Notes: generated by a model not told the origin, from the letters alone. Positions 45,289 through 55,030 are shown, counted from the first letter of the stretch. The stretch: DNA of 64,000 nt from Rheinheimera sediminis (GCF_004005375.1 NZ_RZUF01000010.1:1-64000); one strand, 5' to 3'. Made by a program: numbers and translations.

Positions 45289-47546
45289 CCCAAACAAAAA
45301 GCCGTGCACCCAGAAAAAAAACTGTTGCCAAACACCCGAGGAGTCCAGGCTTCGCCCGGCAGATGCTTTGGTTTGGACTGAAATTAGGCCTGGTGCTACT
45401 GTTGACCTTGTTTATCTATCTGATTTACTTGGACAGCAAAATTACCACTTTGTTTTCTGGTAATAAATGGCAATTTCCGGCCCAGGTTTATGCCAGAAGT
45501 CTGGAGATCATACCTGGTAAGAATTTGACGAAAAAGCAGTTGGTCAGCGAACTGGACTTGTTGCAATACAGAGCTGTGACTGCAGTAAAAGGGCCAGGGC
45601 AATACAGCCAAAATGGCGAGCAAGTTGTTGTTTTTCGTCGCGCTTTTCAGTTTGCTGATGGTTATGATCAGGAAGAGGTCTTTACTGTATCTTTTGCTGG
45701 TCAACGGGTGCATAGCATTTATGATCACCAGCTAAAGAAGTCGGTACAAAAAGCCAGGATAGAGCCCCAACTGGTGCAGCATCTGGTGTCCTCTGCGCAG
45801 GAAGACAGAGAAATGGTATTTTTGGCGGATATGCCTGAGCATATCAAAGATGCGTTGCTGACTGTAGAGGATCGAGATTTTTATCAACATCATGGCGTCT
45901 CCCTCTGGTCTGTTGTTCGGGCATTCTGGGTCAATCTACAGGCTGGCAGAACAGTACAGGGTGGGTCGACTTTGACCCAGCAGTTGGCGAAAAATATGTA
46001 TCTGACCTCAGACCAAACCTTGATCCGCAAAGTCAATGAAGCACTCATCGCATTGATCCTTGATTATCGTTACAGCAAAGATCAGATTCTTGAAGCTTAT
46101 CTGAATGAAATATTTCTTGGCCAGTTTCATAACAATGCTGTGCATGGTTTTGGTCTGGCTAGTAAGTTCTACTTCGGTAAACCGCTCGATGAACTACTAC
46201 CGGAAGAATATGCGTTGCTCGTGGCTATTGTTAAGGGGCCTTCCTATTACGATCCGCGCCGTTTTGGTGCCAGGGCCAAAGATCGTCGCGATCTGGTTCT
46301 GAAAATGTTACACAACGAGCGTCTGTTGTCGGACATTGAGTATAAGACGGCTATTAGCAAACCTTTAGCTGTGATCCCTATGGGTCAGCATTTAAAAGGT
46401 CGTTCACCTTCCTATTTAGACGCAGTAAAGCGTGAACTTAAAGAGCTTCTTGCCGATCAGAGTGTTATCGAAAAGGGCGTGAAAATTTTTACTTACATGG
46501 ACCCTCAGGCACAGCTGGCCGCTGAAGATGCTGTTAAACAAAGGCTGTCTGCGCTCGATAGCAAACTGGAGGCAGCTATGGTGGTGACTGATTATCAGGC
46601 TGGAGCTTATAAAGCCATAGTGGGTGGTAAAGCAGTGCATTTTGCTGGCTACAACAGAGCTTTAGATGCCCGCCGGCAAATTGGCAGTATAGTCAAACCC
46701 GTATTGTATTTGCAGGCTCTGGAAAAATCCGAGCAGTTTAGTCTGGCGACTATGTTGGACGACAGTCCTATTCACCTCAAAGGGAATCCGAAGAGCTGGA
46801 GTCCACAAAATTTTGATAAAAAGTTTCGTGGTCAGGTCCCTTTGATCCAGGCTTTGTCTGAGTCGTTAAATGTACCCACAGTGCGTTTGGGTTTAAAACT
46901 GGGTTTACCCGCATTAAAAGATGGCTTTCAGCGCCTTGGGCTGGAGCGTGAACTGAAACTTCAGCCTTCAGCTTTTTTAGGTGCAGTAGAGCTAACGCCA
47001 GCTGAAGTGGCACAGTTGTATCAAGTTATTGCCAACAAAGGGCTTTATATAAAATTAGCCAGTATAGAGTCAATTACCAAAACAGACGGTACTATGCTGT
47101 ATGAACGCAGAAACATTCGGCAACAAAGAGTTACAGAAGAAGCGAATTACCTGTTGCAGTATGCAATGCAACAAAGCACCCGCAGTGGTACGGGCAAGGT
47201 ACTGGCGAATCAGTTTCCAGGCATACGTTTTGCGGGAAAAACCGGAACATCCAGCGATCATAAAGACAGTTGGTTTACAGGTTTTGAGCATGAAACCTCT
47301 ATTACTATCTGGTTAGGAAGAGATGATAATAAATCTATAGGTTTGACTGGGGGGTCGGGAGCTTTAACGCTATTTAGTCATTACTTCAGACGTGTGCCTG
47401 CTAATTCTTTGTTCAGGGCTGTACCACCAGATATTGCGCTAGGACGCTTTTCTGCAACTACAGGTCGAGCCGTGGCTGACTACTGTGATGGAACCCTGTT
47501 GTTGCCAAAAGTTGTCAATACGACACTAGCTACAGAATGCGAATAA
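45285..47546 (+). CDS. mrcB: Penicillin-binding protein 1B
   Basis: Bifunctional inner-membrane peptidoglycan synthase. 753 residues: a short basic cytoplasmic tail, one TM (about 29-49), then a UB2H-like region (about 60-150) that in E. coli binds LpoB. The GT51 glycosyltransferase has VEDRDFYQHHGVSLWSV and GGSTLTQQLAKNMYL. The transpeptidase has SIVKP (catalytic Ser), SESLNVPT and KTGTSSDH. It is coupled to hrpB by a 4-bp overlap. An lpoB gene is not in the window. Only 17 bp separate it from the next regulator gene. Confidence 0.97.
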   Translation: MTQTKSRAPRKKTVAKHPRSPGFARQMLWFGLKLGLVLLLTLFIYLIYLDSKITTLFSGNKWQFPAQVYARSLEIIPGKNLTKKQLVSELDLLQYRAVTAVKGPGQYSQNGEQVVVFRRAFQFADGYDQEEVFTVSFAGQRVHSIYDHQLKKSVQKARIEPQLVQHLVSSAQEDREMVFLADMPEHIKDALLTVEDRDFYQHHGVSLWSVVRAFWVNLQAGRTVQGGSTLTQQLAKNMYLTSDQTLIRKVNEALIALILDYRYSKDQILEAYLNEIFLGQFHNNAVHGFGLASKFYFGKPLDELLPEEYALLVAIVKGPSYYDPRRFGARAKDRRDLVLKMLHNERLLSDIEYKTAISKPLAVIPMGQHLKGRSPSYLDAVKRELKELLADQSVIEKGVKIFTYMDPQAQLAAEDAVKQRLSALDSKLEAAMVVTDYQAGAYKAIVGGKAVHFAGYNRALDARRQIGSIVKPVLYLQALEKSEQFSLATMLDDSPIHLKGNPKSWSPQNFDKKFRGQVPLIQALSESLNVPTVRLGLKLGLPALKDGFQRLGLERELKLQPSAFLGAVELTPAEVAQLYQVIANKGLYIKLASIESITKTDGTMLYERRNIRQQRVTEEANYLLQYAMQQSTRSGTGKVLANQFPGIRFAGKTGTSSDHKDSWFTGFEHETSITIWLGRDDNKSIGLTGGSGALTLFSHYFRRVPANSLFRAVPPDIALGRFSATTGRAVADYCDGTLLLPKVVNTTLATECE

Positions 47547-47563
47547 ACGGGAATTAATAACCT

Positions 47564-49714
47564 ATGTCGTTCAAGCCAGATAAACAGTTAAAAGTTGAAG
47601 AGTGGTGGTATTTGCCACAGCTGGATAAGCTGGCAAAGCTCAACAGCAAAATGGAGGTGTGCGAACAGGCTGACCTTGATCATTTGTGTCAAAGTGTACT
47701 GAACTTTTTTTTGCTGAATCCTGGCCGTTTGATTAGTAAAGAAGAGTTGTTAAGAGAAGTGTGGCAAATGACCGCTGTTACGGATGGTCGTGTGGCCAGA
47801 GTGATCAGTATTCTGCGCGATGTGCTGGGTGATAGCGTTAAAGCGCCCCGTTACATCGAAACTATCCCAAAAAGAGGCTACCGTTTTATTGCTAAAGTGA
47901 TAGAGCAGGAGCAACTGATAGCCCAGGGCTCTGCTTCAGATGAAGAGCCAGAAAGCGTAGCTGAGAGAAAACAAAACCAGCTTTGGTGGCTTGGTTTGAC
48001 AGCCGCAACCTTGTTTGTAGCTATTTTTGTCAGTTGGTTTTTCTGGCCTGCTACAGACCTTGCCGATGATCAGGTGCCTTTTGTCAACTGGAGCCCTGTT
48101 TCTTCTAAAGATGGTTTTGAATATTACCCGGCCTTATCCGCCGATTTAAATTTTTTGGTGTACAGTTATAAAAAAGATAAAAACTCACCTAATGTATTGA
48201 TGTTACAAAATTTGAAAAACCATCAAACGCAACAGTTGACCAACAGTGATGCCGATGATTATGGCGCCAGTTTCCGACCTGATGGCAAAGCCATCGCTTA
48301 TCAACGACTAAAATACAGAGAATACTGTGAAATACGCTTACTGAGCTTTGAGGGCGAGCCCGGCCAGTCTGACTGGACTGATGAGTTATTAACTAATTGC
48401 GGTAACAGCAGTGTTTCAAGCCGTATATCTTGGGCTGCCGATGCTCGCTCGTTAATTTATACCAGCGATGAAAATAGCCCTCAGCGTATGGCCATTTTTT
48501 CTTTAGATTTAACTTCAAAAAATAAAACTCAGCTGGTTTTACCTGACAACAGTGGCATGGGCGATTTTACCGCTCGTTATTCACATAGCGGTGATAAAAT
48601 TGCATTTTTACGCGATGTCGCCAGCAACTCAGTGCAAATCTGGTTAAAAGATTTAGTCAGTGGTGAAACTTCCTTAATTCTACATTTAAAAGACAGCTAC
48701 CCAGGTGATATAGCCTGGAGTAAAGACGACCAGTTGATTTATTACCCCGCGAAGAAATGGAACATCGAAGCAGTAGCCGTAAAAAGCGGTATAACTAAAA
48801 CTGTGGCTTTAACTGACAATCAAGCTTATGAGATTTTGCTGGGTAAACATGGTGAGTTCTACGGCACTATTGGTTTATATGGTAACTATCATATTAAAAA
48901 GTCTAATAATCCAATTTTAAATAATATCGCCTCCGATATTGTCGTATTTAAATCTAACCGTAGCGAACGACAAGTTGAAGCAAATCCTCTCAGTGCAGGG
49001 CCTACTGCTATTGCTTCGAAGCGTACGGGATTAGCTCAGATATGGTTGTTCTATCCTGATGGTGAGCAGTTGATGGTGAGTAACTTTACGAATTCTGTCT
49101 TGATTTCTGAGATGAAGTTTTCTCCTGATGGAAGAAAATTACTAGCGTTAATAGATCAGCAGGTTTGGTTATTCGATCTAAAAGGGAACTCTCATCCTAT
49201 TAGCAAACCAGGCGAGGTCGTAAAAAATATGACATGGGGCAAAGCGGCCGATACTGTTTTTTATACTATTCAGCAAAAGGGCCGTTGGCAGTTGATGCAA
49301 TACTCTTTAGTTCAGAAGCAGCATGCTATTCCTTATTTAGACGGTATAGATTTTTATTTACAAAGCCGTAACGGGGAATACCAGCTTAAACGAAGTGCTT
49401 CCGACGGTATCTATGTATTAGTTTCCAAATTAGGAGAAGAAAAACTACCAGCAGAGTTGCAGCGTTTGTTAGTTACTGAGGCAACGATAGTGTTGTGGGA
49501 CAATGGGATTTACTTTTCGAGCGTTAATACTGAACAGCAAAGCCAGATCTATTTTTATTCATACAACACTAAAAAAATTACACCTTTGGGCTTGATGTCA
49601 GATCTTTACTCTTCCAGATTTTCATTAAGCCATGACGGGCAGTTTATTTTTATGGTGGTCGGCGAGACTAAAGATGTGGATATAGCAAAATTAGAGTTAA
49701 AAACCACAAAATAA
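47564..49714 (+). CDS. Membrane-bound ToxR/CadC-type winged-helix regulator with beta-propeller sensor (1)
   Basis: 716 residues. An OmpR/ToxR-type winged helix occupies about 10-112, with SKEELLREVWQ, VARVISILRDVLGD and YIETIPKRGYRFIA. A single TM (about 140-161) puts the remaining 550 residues in the periplasm. That part has TolB/WD40-like blade motifs (GASFRPDGKAIAYQR, SWAADARSLIYTSDE, KFSPDGRKLLALID), pointing to a beta-propeller. Such proteins bind DNA while membrane-anchored and sense periplasmic signals. The target is unknown. It starts 17 bp after mrcB, so it may be co-transcribed and sense wall status, which is only an inference. A paralogue follows at 50088. Confidence 0.9.
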   Translation: MSFKPDKQLKVEEWWYLPQLDKLAKLNSKMEVCEQADLDHLCQSVLNFFLLNPGRLISKEELLREVWQMTAVTDGRVARVISILRDVLGDSVKAPRYIETIPKRGYRFIAKVIEQEQLIAQGSASDEEPESVAERKQNQLWWLGLTAATLFVAIFVSWFFWPATDLADDQVPFVNWSPVSSKDGFEYYPALSADLNFLVYSYKKDKNSPNVLMLQNLKNHQTQQLTNSDADDYGASFRPDGKAIAYQRLKYREYCEIRLLSFEGEPGQSDWTDELLTNCGNSSVSSRISWAADARSLIYTSDENSPQRMAIFSLDLTSKNKTQLVLPDNSGMGDFTARYSHSGDKIAFLRDVASNSVQIWLKDLVSGETSLILHLKDSYPGDIAWSKDDQLIYYPAKKWNIEAVAVKSGITKTVALTDNQAYEILLGKHGEFYGTIGLYGNYHIKKSNNPILNNIASDIVVFKSNRSERQVEANPLSAGPTAIASKRTGLAQIWLFYPDGEQLMVSNFTNSVLISEMKFSPDGRKLLALIDQQVWLFDLKGNSHPISKPGEVVKNMTWGKAADTVFYTIQQKGRWQLMQYSLVQKQHAIPYLDGIDFYLQSRNGEYQLKRSASDGIYVLVSKLGEEKLPAELQRLLVTEATIVLWDNGIYFSSVNTEQQSQIYFYSYNTKKITPLGLMSDLYSSRFSLSHDGQFIFMVVGETKDVDIAKLELKTTK

Positions 49715-49807
49715 TCATAAATTTATAATTTTTTCATCAGTTTATAGAGACTTTTCAACAGGATACTGGTTTGGTCAAATTCAACCAACTAACTGGGAAG
49801 TCACAAA

Positions 49808-50017
49808 ATGAAAGTTACTAAATTCATTCTAGCTGTTACTTTTACGGCGTCAGTATTTTTCGTCACAGAACAAGAACCCGTTATAGAAAAAAATGTAGCT
49901 CAAGATATAGCTGGAGTATGTCCAGCGTGGCCAATTTGTCGAGGAGAAGTTAAAGTAGATGAACTTTCATTGGATTCGATGATGCAGGAATCTTTGATAA
50001 ATAGTTCAGAAGCTTGA
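49808..50017 (+). CDS. Small secreted-type peptide between two membrane regulators
   Basis: 69 residues, not recognised. MKVTKFILAVTFTASVFFV (1-19) is a signal peptide or membrane anchor. The remainder is short and acidic with only two Cys (38 and 44, GVCPAWPICRG), which could form one disulfide loop. A GGGAAG lies upstream of the ATG at acceptable spacing. It lies 93 bp after the first ToxR-type regulator and 70 bp before the second. It may be a periplasmic ligand or target of these regulators, or an unrelated small protein. Codon use looks normal for the region. Confidence 0.6.
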   Translation: MKVTKFILAVTFTASVFFVTEQEPVIEKNVAQDIAGVCPAWPICRGEVKVDELSLDSMMQESLINSSEA

Positions 50018-50056
50018 ATACAACACCTCTCTACTTTTCGTCTGAATTGGTTATAA

Positions 50057-50082
50057 TCCGCCTACTTAGTTATGTAGGCGGA
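50057..50082 (+). promoter_or_regulatory. Hairpin covering the ribosome-binding site of the second regulator
   Basis: The perfect 9-bp stem tccgcctac / gtaggcgga has an 8-nt loop. Its right arm contains GGCGGA, which is the Shine-Dalgarno five bases before ATG 50088. A TATAAT-like -10 (50052-50057) abuts its left arm, so a transcript starting there would lack part of the stem, while read-through RNA would fold it. Confidence 0.5.
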
Positions 50083-50087
50083 CCCTT

Positions 50088-52169
50088 ATGCATTATACGG
50101 CAGACTACCTGACCTTTGGTCAATGGCGGTATCTGCGTTCCATAGGACAATTACAGTCTCTGTCAGCTGCTGCTGATCCGGAGGTATTGACCTTGGAACC
50201 TCGTCTGCATAAGTTGCTTAACTTCTTTCTTGATCACAAAGATCTGGTGCTAAGCCGGGAAGAATTGCTTACTGGAGTCTGGGGCGAAGGCCTGGGATCA
50301 GATGAGTCTTTGAGTCGTGCTGTTGCAGCACTGCGGCGTGTATTGAATGACAGTAGAGTTAAACCTTTTTACATTGCCACTTTGTCTAAAAAAGGCTATT
50401 GCTGGCAAGCTGCTGTAACGCAACTGGAGGTCCCTCCTGAGCCAGTTCAAGAACGAGTTCCTGCAGAGCCTCTGGATTTAATCAGTACTCAAAAAGCTAT
50501 AGAAAAGTGGCAAATTAAAAAGTTATCTAAGCTCAAGCGTATTCGCTATATCTGGTTAAGTACTTTAGTTTTATTACTTTTTAGTTTTGCTTTTGCGTTG
50601 CTACTAAACAAAATGAACGAAAAAGCAGCTCTGCCTCGTTATCTGCAGGTGAGTCCGGTCAGTGCGCTGGATGGTAAAGAACAGACTCCCTTATTATCTG
50701 CAGATCGATCCTTAGTTGTATTCCAACATCAAGCTTCAGACAGTCTGGATTGGTATTGGGTGGTGCAACAACTCGTTTCCATGCAAAGTCTTCAGGATGA
50801 GCAAAGGTATCAGCAGCTCTCTCAGCCTCAATGGGCGAATTCAGAGCAAATCGTATTTCGTGCTCAGCAGCAACAGCACTGCGCTTTCTGGCGAAAAACA
50901 GTGAAACACAGATTCGATGCTGCCATCCCTTTATTTTCCTGCCATCAGTTTATTGCGCAGGGGCAGGCTATGACGTCCGAGGGATTGTATTGGCTCGATT
51001 TAGATCCCGCAACAGGGCAAAGTCAACTCTGGTTATGGCAACAAGATAGCTCTCAGCGCTTATTAATGACTTTTCCCGGCCACTGGCGTGGAGTCAGTCA
51101 TTTAATAGTCAAAGACAAAAAAGCCTATGCTATTGCGCAGTTTGGGTATAGCTACTCGGCGCTTCTGGAGCTTGATCTTTCTGAGTTAGATTGGCGAATT
51201 GTCACAGAGTTTGATTTCTCAGCCAATCAACTTGCTTGGTGGGGGGATAATGATGTTTTGGTGAATAAATCTGTCCGTCAGTTACAGGTATTGTCGTTAC
51301 GTACCGGCAACAGTAGGGTCTTTGGCGAAATGGCTGTTAATTTGGCCGACAGCTCGGTTTGGCAAAACTCTTTATTGGGCACTTATCCTGCACAGGCTGC
51401 GACCGACTTGCGTCAGCTTGACTGGCAAGAACAAAACAACAAACTGGTGGCCTTACCTTTTGTCGACAGTAACAGGTCAGATTATCTTTTAGTCACACAT
51501 CAGGAACAGTATTTTTTTGTATCAGAGCGCTCTGGTTTACCTCAGCTGTGGCGCTCAAAAGGACCAGTGACGGAGCAAATCAGTCAATTTGACACTGAAT
51601 ACCAGATTGAACAGTTGTTATGGTTTGAAGGGAATTTAGTTGTGCGGATTGACCGACAGTTGTTCTATTTTTCAGATGGTCAATTAAAGCCTTTTATGCA
51701 AAAAATGGTCGGAAGTGAGAATTTTGTGGTCTGTGCAGATACCCTATACTGGATATCCAGAAACAAGCAAAGTTGGGCCTTGTATCAGTTGCAACAGGGG
51801 AATGTGAGCGAAGTTGTAAAAGATGTGGTTAATGTGCAGTGTGGACCAGAGAGCAGCTTGTTGTTGCAGCAGCAAAACTCTGCTTATGTAAAACAATGGC
51901 GACAAGGCCAAATTTTTACATTACCGATCCAAATCAGTTGGCGTACTACTGAACCTGCAGCCTGGGCCAGTACTGCAGCGGGCTTATATTGGTTGTCTGA
52001 TAGTGGTAAAACGTTAAATTATTACGATTGGCGTGACAAGTTACAGCAAAAATGGCCTTTGGTAGAACCTGCTCAGGCTTTGGTCTACGGTAATGGTGCT
52101 TTATTTGTGCAGCAATTCAGGGCTCAGGATACAGACATTGTCTGGTTGCATCCTGAGCCTGCTGAATAA
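50088..52169 (+). CDS. Membrane-bound ToxR/CadC-type winged-helix regulator (2)
   Basis: 693 residues, same layout as the regulator at 47564 but strongly diverged. The winged helix spans about 8-112 (LEPRLHKLLNFFLDH, SREELLTGVWGEGL, LSRAVAALRRVLND, YIATLSKKGYCW). A TM follows at about 154-174, then about 520 periplasmic residues rich in Trp and Gln. Blade-like repeats are present but weak. The pair probably arose by duplication. The gene carries its own possible promoter and a hairpin over its ribosome-binding site. Confidence 0.88.
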   Translation: MHYTADYLTFGQWRYLRSIGQLQSLSAAADPEVLTLEPRLHKLLNFFLDHKDLVLSREELLTGVWGEGLGSDESLSRAVAALRRVLNDSRVKPFYIATLSKKGYCWQAAVTQLEVPPEPVQERVPAEPLDLISTQKAIEKWQIKKLSKLKRIRYIWLSTLVLLLFSFAFALLLNKMNEKAALPRYLQVSPVSALDGKEQTPLLSADRSLVVFQHQASDSLDWYWVVQQLVSMQSLQDEQRYQQLSQPQWANSEQIVFRAQQQQHCAFWRKTVKHRFDAAIPLFSCHQFIAQGQAMTSEGLYWLDLDPATGQSQLWLWQQDSSQRLLMTFPGHWRGVSHLIVKDKKAYAIAQFGYSYSALLELDLSELDWRIVTEFDFSANQLAWWGDNDVLVNKSVRQLQVLSLRTGNSRVFGEMAVNLADSSVWQNSLLGTYPAQAATDLRQLDWQEQNNKLVALPFVDSNRSDYLLVTHQEQYFFVSERSGLPQLWRSKGPVTEQISQFDTEYQIEQLLWFEGNLVVRIDRQLFYFSDGQLKPFMQKMVGSENFVVCADTLYWISRNKQSWALYQLQQGNVSEVVKDVVNVQCGPESSLLLQQQNSAYVKQWRQGQIFTLPIQISWRTTEPAAWASTAAGLYWLSDSGKTLNYYDWRDKLQQKWPLVEPAQALVYGNGALFVQQFRAQDTDIVWLHPEPAE

Positions 52170-52257
52170 ATAAAAGATCCTAATTTTTGATATATCACTC
52201 TAGGTTATTCAGTCCCGGCTTAAGGCTGCTTTAAATATTCGATATACCAGCCATCCG

Positions 52258-52470
52258 CTAAGGCTTTAGTAAAAAAATTTTCTCTGTGATACTTCTTTTA
52301 TCTTCCAGATGAATATCGGGATTAAACTCAGCTATTACAGCAGGTTGGTAACTATAAGCCATATAAGCGCCTGCTCCGGCAAAAAAGAAATCCCATTCAG
52401 TAATATACACTGAACATTCAGCGGTGCCGTCCTGATGCAAGGACATATCTTCTTTGTCTATGTCTTCCAA
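52258..52470 (-). CDS. Hypothetical short acidic protein, uncertain
   Basis: 70 codons from a TTG at 52470, or fewer from ATG 52446. It contains CSVYITEWDFFFAGAGAYMAY and ends EKIFLLKP. No family is recognised and no good Shine-Dalgarno is visible. The same frame stays open about 20 codons further upstream to a TAA without an ATG. It could be a remnant of a longer gene. The surrounding 52170-52601 shows nothing else. Confidence 0.3.
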   Translation of the reverse strand: MEDIDKEDMSLHQDGTAECSVYITEWDFFFAGAGAYMAYSYQPAVIAEFNPDIHLEDKRSITEKIFLLKP

Positions 52471-52601
52471 TAACTGGTCTGAACTCGGGATAATGAGTGT
52501 CGCCTTTTTTCGATTTAATGAATTAAATCAACGAAGTAAAATTATTGCGTCAAGCAAACAAAGTCTATTCAGTGGCACGGCTTATCCCAAGTTCAGGTTA
52601 G

Positions 52602-53888
52602 TTAAGCTTTCAACTGAATAAAGGCTTTTTTAGCTGCTGCTATGGTGTAAGCCAAATCTTCATCAGAATGAGCTATAGACAAGAAGCCTGCTTCATAAGC
52701 TGAAGGTGCCAGGTACACACCCTGCTCTAACATCAGATGGAAAAAACGTTTAAAGGCAGCGATATCACACTGAGTGGCTTGCTGATAGTTGGTGATTTGC
52801 GCTTCATTGCTGAAAAACACACCAAACATGCCACCGACCTGAGTGGTCGCCAGCGGTATACCCACTTCTTTGGCAACAGCGGCCAAACCTTCAATCAACT
52901 GAGTGGTTTTGGCTGTTAATAGATCATAGACGCCAGGCTTACGGATTTCGGTCAGCGCAGCTAAACCAGCCGCCATAGCAATAGGATTACCTGACAAAGT
53001 GCCAGCCTGATAGACGCCACCTAAAGGCGCTATATGCTGCATAATGTCGCGACGGCCACCAAAAGCGCCGACTGGCATACCACCACCTATAATTTTGCCT
53101 AAAGTGGTCAGGTCAGGTTTGATGTTGTAATAAGCCTGAGCGCCACCTAAAGCCACCCGGAATCCTGTCATTACTTCATCAAAAATCAGCACAGCACCAT
53201 ACTGGTCACACAGTGCCCGTAAACCTTCTAAAAAGCCGGGCGCTGGTGGAATGCAGTTCATATTGCCTGCAACTGGCTCGACGATAATACAAGCCAGATC
53301 AGCGCCTTGTTCGGCGAAAATCTGTTTCACCTGCTCTAAGTTATTAAACTCTGCTGTTAAGGTGTATTTAGCGAAATCAGCAGGTACGCCAGGTGAATTA
53401 GGCACACCCAAAGTTAAAGCGCCTGAACCTGCTTTGACCAATAAAGAGTCGGCATGACCGTGGTAACAACCTTCGAATTTTAAAATGCTGTTGCGACCGG
53501 TAAAACCTCGGGCTAAGCGAATAGCGCTCATGGTGGCTTCTGTGCCTGAGCTGACCATACGGACCATTTCCATGCTGGGCACTAATTCGCAAATGGTTTC
53601 TGCCATGGTGATTTCTGCAGGGCAAGGCGCACCAAAACTTAAGCCTTTTTCCGCCGCTTTAATCACAGCTTCACGGATAGCAGGGTGGTTATGACCCAGC
53701 AACATGGGGCCCCATGAGCCTATGTAGTCGATGTACTTTTTGCCATCGACATCGTATAAATAAGCGCCATTCGCGCTGTCGATAAATACCGGCGTACCGC
53801 CGACGCTTTTAAAAGCGCGAACCGGAGAATTGACACCACCTGGAATAGTTTTTTGCGCTTGCTGAAATAACTGTTCTGACTTGGACAT
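52602..53888 (-). CDS. hemL: Glutamate-1-semialdehyde 2,1-aminomutase
   Basis: PLP enzyme that converts glutamate-1-semialdehyde into 5-aminolevulinate, the entry to haem synthesis by the C5 route. 428 residues (E. coli 426). The PLP Lys is in [54 protein letters not shown] and [18 protein letters not shown] are family-typical. An AAGGA precedes the ATG. It stands near clc and erpA, as in E. coli. The haem gene hemJ is 1.2 kb upstream on the same strand. Confidence 0.98.
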   Translation of the reverse strand: MSKSEQLFQQAQKTIPGGVNSPVRAFKSVGGTPVFIDSANGAYLYDVDGKKYIDYIGSWGPMLLGHNHPAIREAVIKAAEKGLSFGAPCPAEITMAETICELVPSMEMVRMVSSGTEATMSAIRLARGFTGRNSILKFEGCYHGHADSLLVKAGSGALTLGVPNSPGVPADFAKYTLTAEFNNLEQVKQIFAEQGADLACIIVEPVAGNMNCIPPAPGFLEGLRALCDQYGAVLIFDEVMTGFRVALGGAQAYYNIKPDLTTLGKIIGGGMPVGAFGGRRDIMQHIAPLGGVYQAGTLSGNPIAMAAGLAALTEIRKPGVYDLLTAKTTQLIEGLAAVAKEVGIPLATTQVGGMFGVFFSNEAQITNYQQATQCDIAAFKRFFHLMLEQGVYLAPSAYEAGFLSIAHSDEDLAYTIAAAKKAFIQLKA

Positions 53889-53968
53889 AAAAGATCCTTA
53901 AAACTAAACCTTTAAAAGAACGCCGGGCGCAAAGCCCGACTCAAAATGGATGAGAGTTGGCTTGCGGT

Positions 53969-54973
53969 TTATTTGTTGCTGTACCAGGGCACTTCGCGTT
54001 CGTATTTAGTCACCAACTGCTCCACACCTAAGGTCAACGCAAACAGGGCCATACGCACTAAAACGCCGTTATCTGCCTGACGGAAAATAGCCAGGTGAGG
54101 GTTCAGGTTTAAGTCGTTGTCCAACTCATTGGCTTCACTACGAGAATCCCTTGGCAACGGATGCATAATCACCGTATTGGATTTACAGTGTTTGGTATAA
54201 ATATCCTGATTTAAGCGAAACTTACCGCGGTATTTATTGGCTTCTTCCTGCGATGGAAATCGCTCTTCCTGAATACGGGTCTGATACACAATATCAGCGT
54301 TTAAGTTGCCAGCCAGTTGGTCGGTCACTGTCACTCTGTGGCCGGCGTTTTCAATCAGCGACACTATATCGTCCGGCATCGCCAGTTCATTCGGCGCTAT
54401 CAGAGTAAATTGAATATTTTTATACAATGCCAGTAATTTGGATAGCGAGTGCACTGTACGTCCAAACTTTAAATCACCAATCATGGCAATGTGCATACCA
54501 TCTATAGGTTGCTGCGACGCTGCCAGCTCTTTTTCGATAGTAAATAAATCCAGCAAAGCCTGGGTGGGGTGTTCGTTGGCACCATCACCGCCGTTTAATA
54601 CCGGAACCCGGCTGCCTTCAGCAAACTCAGCCACTGAACCCGCTTGTGGGTGACGCATTGCAATCACATCGCTGTAGCTACTGATCACCCTGGCAGTATC
54701 AAACAAAGATTCTCCTTTGGATAAAGCCGAAGACTGCATACCTGTAGTTTCACGAACCTCGCCACCGAGTAAGTTAAAAGCACAACCAAAGCTGACCCGG
54801 GTTCTGGTGCTGGGCTCAAAAAACAGGTTACCTAAAATGGCACCGTCAAGCACAGTAGTGCGCTTTTGGCGTTTGGCGTAAGGTTCCATGCTACGAGCTA
54901 TATCGAAAACCTGCTGAATTTTGTCACGGTCAAACTGTTTAACGGAGAGGATATGTTCGCCTTTAAAGCTCAT
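53969..54973 (-). CDS. pyrB: Aspartate carbamoyltransferase catalytic chain
   Basis: Forms carbamoyl-aspartate in pyrimidine synthesis. FFEPSTRTRVSF binds carbamoyl phosphate, and GDGANEHPTQALLDLFTI, MIGDLKFGRTVHSL and HPLPRDSRSEAN are the other active-site blocks. At 334 residues it is longer than E. coli PyrB (311). No pyrI regulatory-chain gene is adjacent, so allosteric control like that of E. coli PyrBI is not expected from this locus. It has its own leader with a hairpin upstream. Confidence 0.96.
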   Translation of the reverse strand: MSFKGEHILSVKQFDRDKIQQVFDIARSMEPYAKRQKRTTVLDGAILGNLFFEPSTRTRVSFGCAFNLLGGEVRETTGMQSSALSKGESLFDTARVISSYSDVIAMRHPQAGSVAEFAEGSRVPVLNGGDGANEHPTQALLDLFTIEKELAASQQPIDGMHIAMIGDLKFGRTVHSLSKLLALYKNIQFTLIAPNELAMPDDIVSLIENAGHRVTVTDQLAGNLNADIVYQTRIQEERFPSQEEANKYRGKFRLNQDIYTKHCKSNTVIMHPLPRDSRSEANELDNDLNLNPHLAIFRQADNGVLVRMALFALTLGVEQLVTKYEREVPWYSNK

Positions 54974-55003
54974 ACTGGGTGCTCATCTGCTAGAGGTTGC
55001 GGG

Positions 55004-55030
55004 GCGCCGAAACTGGCTGAAAGTCGGCGC
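55004..55030 (-). promoter_or_regulatory. Leader hairpin upstream of pyrB
   Basis: 7-bp stem gcgccga / tcggcgc, 31 bp before the pyrB ATG. A TATGAT (minus strand, 55039-55034) lies just upstream as a possible -10. No T-run or leader peptide is evident, so classical pyrBI attenuation is not supported. Confidence 0.35.

Noticed and set aside
49715-49745. Possible terminator after the first ToxR-type gene
   Set aside because: Only an AT-only palindrome (ataaatttat); too weak to call.
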